Below, one piece after another: positions 4,255 to 5,439 of a stretch of 5,439 nucleotides of DNA (positions are counted from its first letter, which is position 1; each line of letters starts with the position of its first letter). This DNA is from Sulfurovum sp. GTDB taxonomy: Bacteria > Campylobacterota > Campylobacteria > Campylobacterales > Sulfurovaceae. The translations under genes were made by a program, and so were the position numbers. The stretch is taken from positions 1 through 5,439 of the forward strand of contig DYPM01000112.1 in assembly GCA_020719895.1 (NCBI GenBank). The letters are read 5' to 3'. The notes beneath the pieces were generated by a model that searched no databases, was not told where the DNA came from, and saw only the letters and a list, made by a program, of their open reading frames with translations.

Positions 4255-5439
4255 ATAAAAAAATATGCGTCATTGGTTTAGGATATATTGGTTTGCCAAC
4301 TTCGGCACTTTTGGCAAACAGAGGTTTTGAGGTGCATGGTGTTGATGTGATGCAAAGTGTCGTAGATACAATCAATCAAGGCAATATCCATATCGTAGAG
4401 CCTGAACTTGATATTTTTGTCAAAGCAGCAGTCAATAGTGGCAAACTTCGTGCAGCTATCAAGCCTGATTACGCTGATGTCTTTATCATCGCTGTACCGA
4501 CACCATTTCATGTGGGGTTTGTCCCCAATATTGATTATGTTTTGAGTGCGACTAAGTCGATAGCTCCGTTTGTAAAAGAGGGAAATATCGTCATTCTTGA
4601 GTCCACTTCACCCGTAGGCACGACTGACACAGTCGAAGAGACACTCAAAGAGAGTGGTGTCGATACCGCTACGCTTTATATCGCACATTGTCCTGAGCGT
4701 GTACTCCCAGGACAAATTATGCGTGAGTTGGTACAAAATGACCGTATCGTAGGCGGTACAACACCCGAAGCGACCAAAGCAACAGCGACTTTTTATCGCA
4801 CATTTGTACAAGGTGAAGTGCTTGAGACCGATGCTAAAACCGCAGAGATGGCAAAACTCACCGAAAACTCTTTTAGAGATACCAATATCGCATTTGCCAA
4901 TGAACTGAGTATGCTTTGTGATAAGTTTGGTATCAATGTGTGGGAGCTTATCGAGTTGGCAAATCGCCATCCGCGTGTCAATATTCTCAAGCCTGGAGCA
5001 GGCGTTGGCGGTCACTGCATTGCTGTAGATCCATGGTTTATTGTCCATGCAGGAGGAGAGAGTGCGAAACTTATCAAAACCGCTCGCGAAGTGAACAACT
5101 ATAAAACAGAGTGGGCGATAGAGAAGATCAAAAACGCTGCATTAGAGTTTGAAAACAGACAAGGAAAAAAAGCCAAAGTAGCCTGTATGGGACTTGCTTT
5201 TAAGCCTGATATAGACGACTTACGCGAATCCCCAGCACTCTATATTGCACGAAGACTCAAAGCAGATGAATTGGATATTTTAGCGGTTGAGCCAAATATC
5301 AAATCTCACAAAGAGTTTGAGATTGTCGCGTATCAAGAAGCACTTGAGCGTGCTGATATCGTGACTTTTTTGGTGGCACACAAAGAGTTTAGAGGGTTGA
5401 AGATCAAAACCGAACTTGATTTTTGTGGCGTATTGAATT
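4251..5439 (+). CDS. wecC: UDP-N-acetyl-D-mannosamine dehydrogenase (3' end beyond window)
   Basis: This enzyme oxidises UDP-ManNAc to UDP-ManNAcA with two NAD+, the step after WecB. From the ATG at 4251, 396 codons are open to the window edge; the family is about 420 residues, so some 25 are missing. The order is an N-terminal Rossmann domain with ICVIGLGYIGLPTS (5-18), AVPTPF (81-86), ESTSPVGTT (117-125) and a CPERVLPG segment (147-154). The central domain has AEMAKLTENSFRDTNIAFANE (198-218, K202 and N206 conserved). The catalytic Cys is C256 in GVGGHCIAVDPWF (251-263). The C-terminal domain has MGLAFKPDIDDLRESP (313-328). WecC and related UDP-Glc dehydrogenases share this plan; adjacency to wecB and the GxGGHCIxVDPWF form favour the ManNAc enzyme. 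The start overlaps the HEPN remnant's stop (ATGA), with an AAAGG lying 14 bases upstream. Confidence 0.93.
   Translation, partial: MNKKICVIGLGYIGLPTSALLANRGFEVHGVDVMQSVVDTINQGNIHIVEPELDIFVKAAVNSGKLRAAIKPDYADVFIIAVPTPFHVGFVPNIDYVLSATKSIAPFVKEGNIVILESTSPVGTTDTVEETLKESGVDTATLYIAHCPERVLPGQIMRELVQNDRIVGGTTPEATKATATFYRTFVQGEVLETDAKTAEMAKLTENSFRDTNIAFANELSMLCDKFGINVWELIELANRHPRVNILKPGAGVGGHCIAVDPWFIVHAGGESAKLIKTAREVNNYKTEWAIEKIKNAALEFENRQGKKAKVACMGLAFKPDIDDLRESPALYIARRLKADELDILAVEPNIKSHKEFEIVAYQEALERADIVTFLVAHKEFRGLKIKTELDFCGVLN

Noticed and set aside
4608..5048. A 146-codon open frame on the minus strand opposite wecC.
   Set aside because: wecC is open throughout and carries all family motifs; the antisense frame is Cys-rich and low in recognisable structure, with no ribosome-binding site noticed.
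1..5439. Search by eye for tRNA or rRNA genes, CRISPR arrays, transposase genes and insertion sequence ends.
   Set aside because: None seen; no regularly spaced repeats and no terminal inverted repeats with target duplications around the A/T-rich insert.

Overview
The window reads as chromosomal DNA of a Campylobacterota (Epsilonproteobacteria) species, probably a free-living Sulfurimonas/Sulfurovum-type organism; the genus is a guess. The main reason is the gene order ruvC - dnaA - dnaN, with ruvC divergent from dnaA. This order is described as the usual site of the replication origin in this class. The intergenic spaces also carry clusters of DnaA boxes with the class-typical TTCAC core.

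Layout: the left end (1-331, minus strand) is the start of dnaN, the beta sliding clamp, cut by the window edge. Bases 332-620 are a 289-base non-coding stretch between dnaA and dnaN with the make-up of the unwinding half of a bipartite origin (oriC2). It holds three DnaA boxes, two perfect palindromes, an inverted repeat with two alternative pairings, an A/T-rich block with a repeated 10-mer, and a terminator-like hairpin behind dnaA. Complete dnaA follows (621-1955, minus). The short dnaA/ruvC gap (1956-2060) is the second half (oriC1), with four DnaA boxes packed into 41 bases; the last overlaps the ruvC start codon. Complete ruvC (Holliday junction resolvase) runs rightwards at 2061-2540.

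From 2621 to the right edge there is a rightward cluster for an activated amino sugar acid. wecB (UDP-GlcNAc 2-epimerase) and wecC (UDP-ManNAc dehydrogenase, cut about 25 residues before its expected end) together turn UDP-GlcNAc into UDP-ManNAc and then UDP-ManNAcA, a precursor for surface polysaccharide.

Between wecB and wecC sits an A/T-rich insert (roughly 31% G+C, against about half in sampled wecB and wecC rows). It contains an intact small MNT-type nucleotidyltransferase and the C-terminal tail of a HEPN-domain protein with no start codon in its frame. This looks like a MNT/HEPN toxin-antitoxin module whose HEPN partner has lost most of its N-terminal part, while its stop codon still overlaps the wecC start as ATGA. 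The most interesting points are the origin architecture and this decayed module inside a sugar operon.
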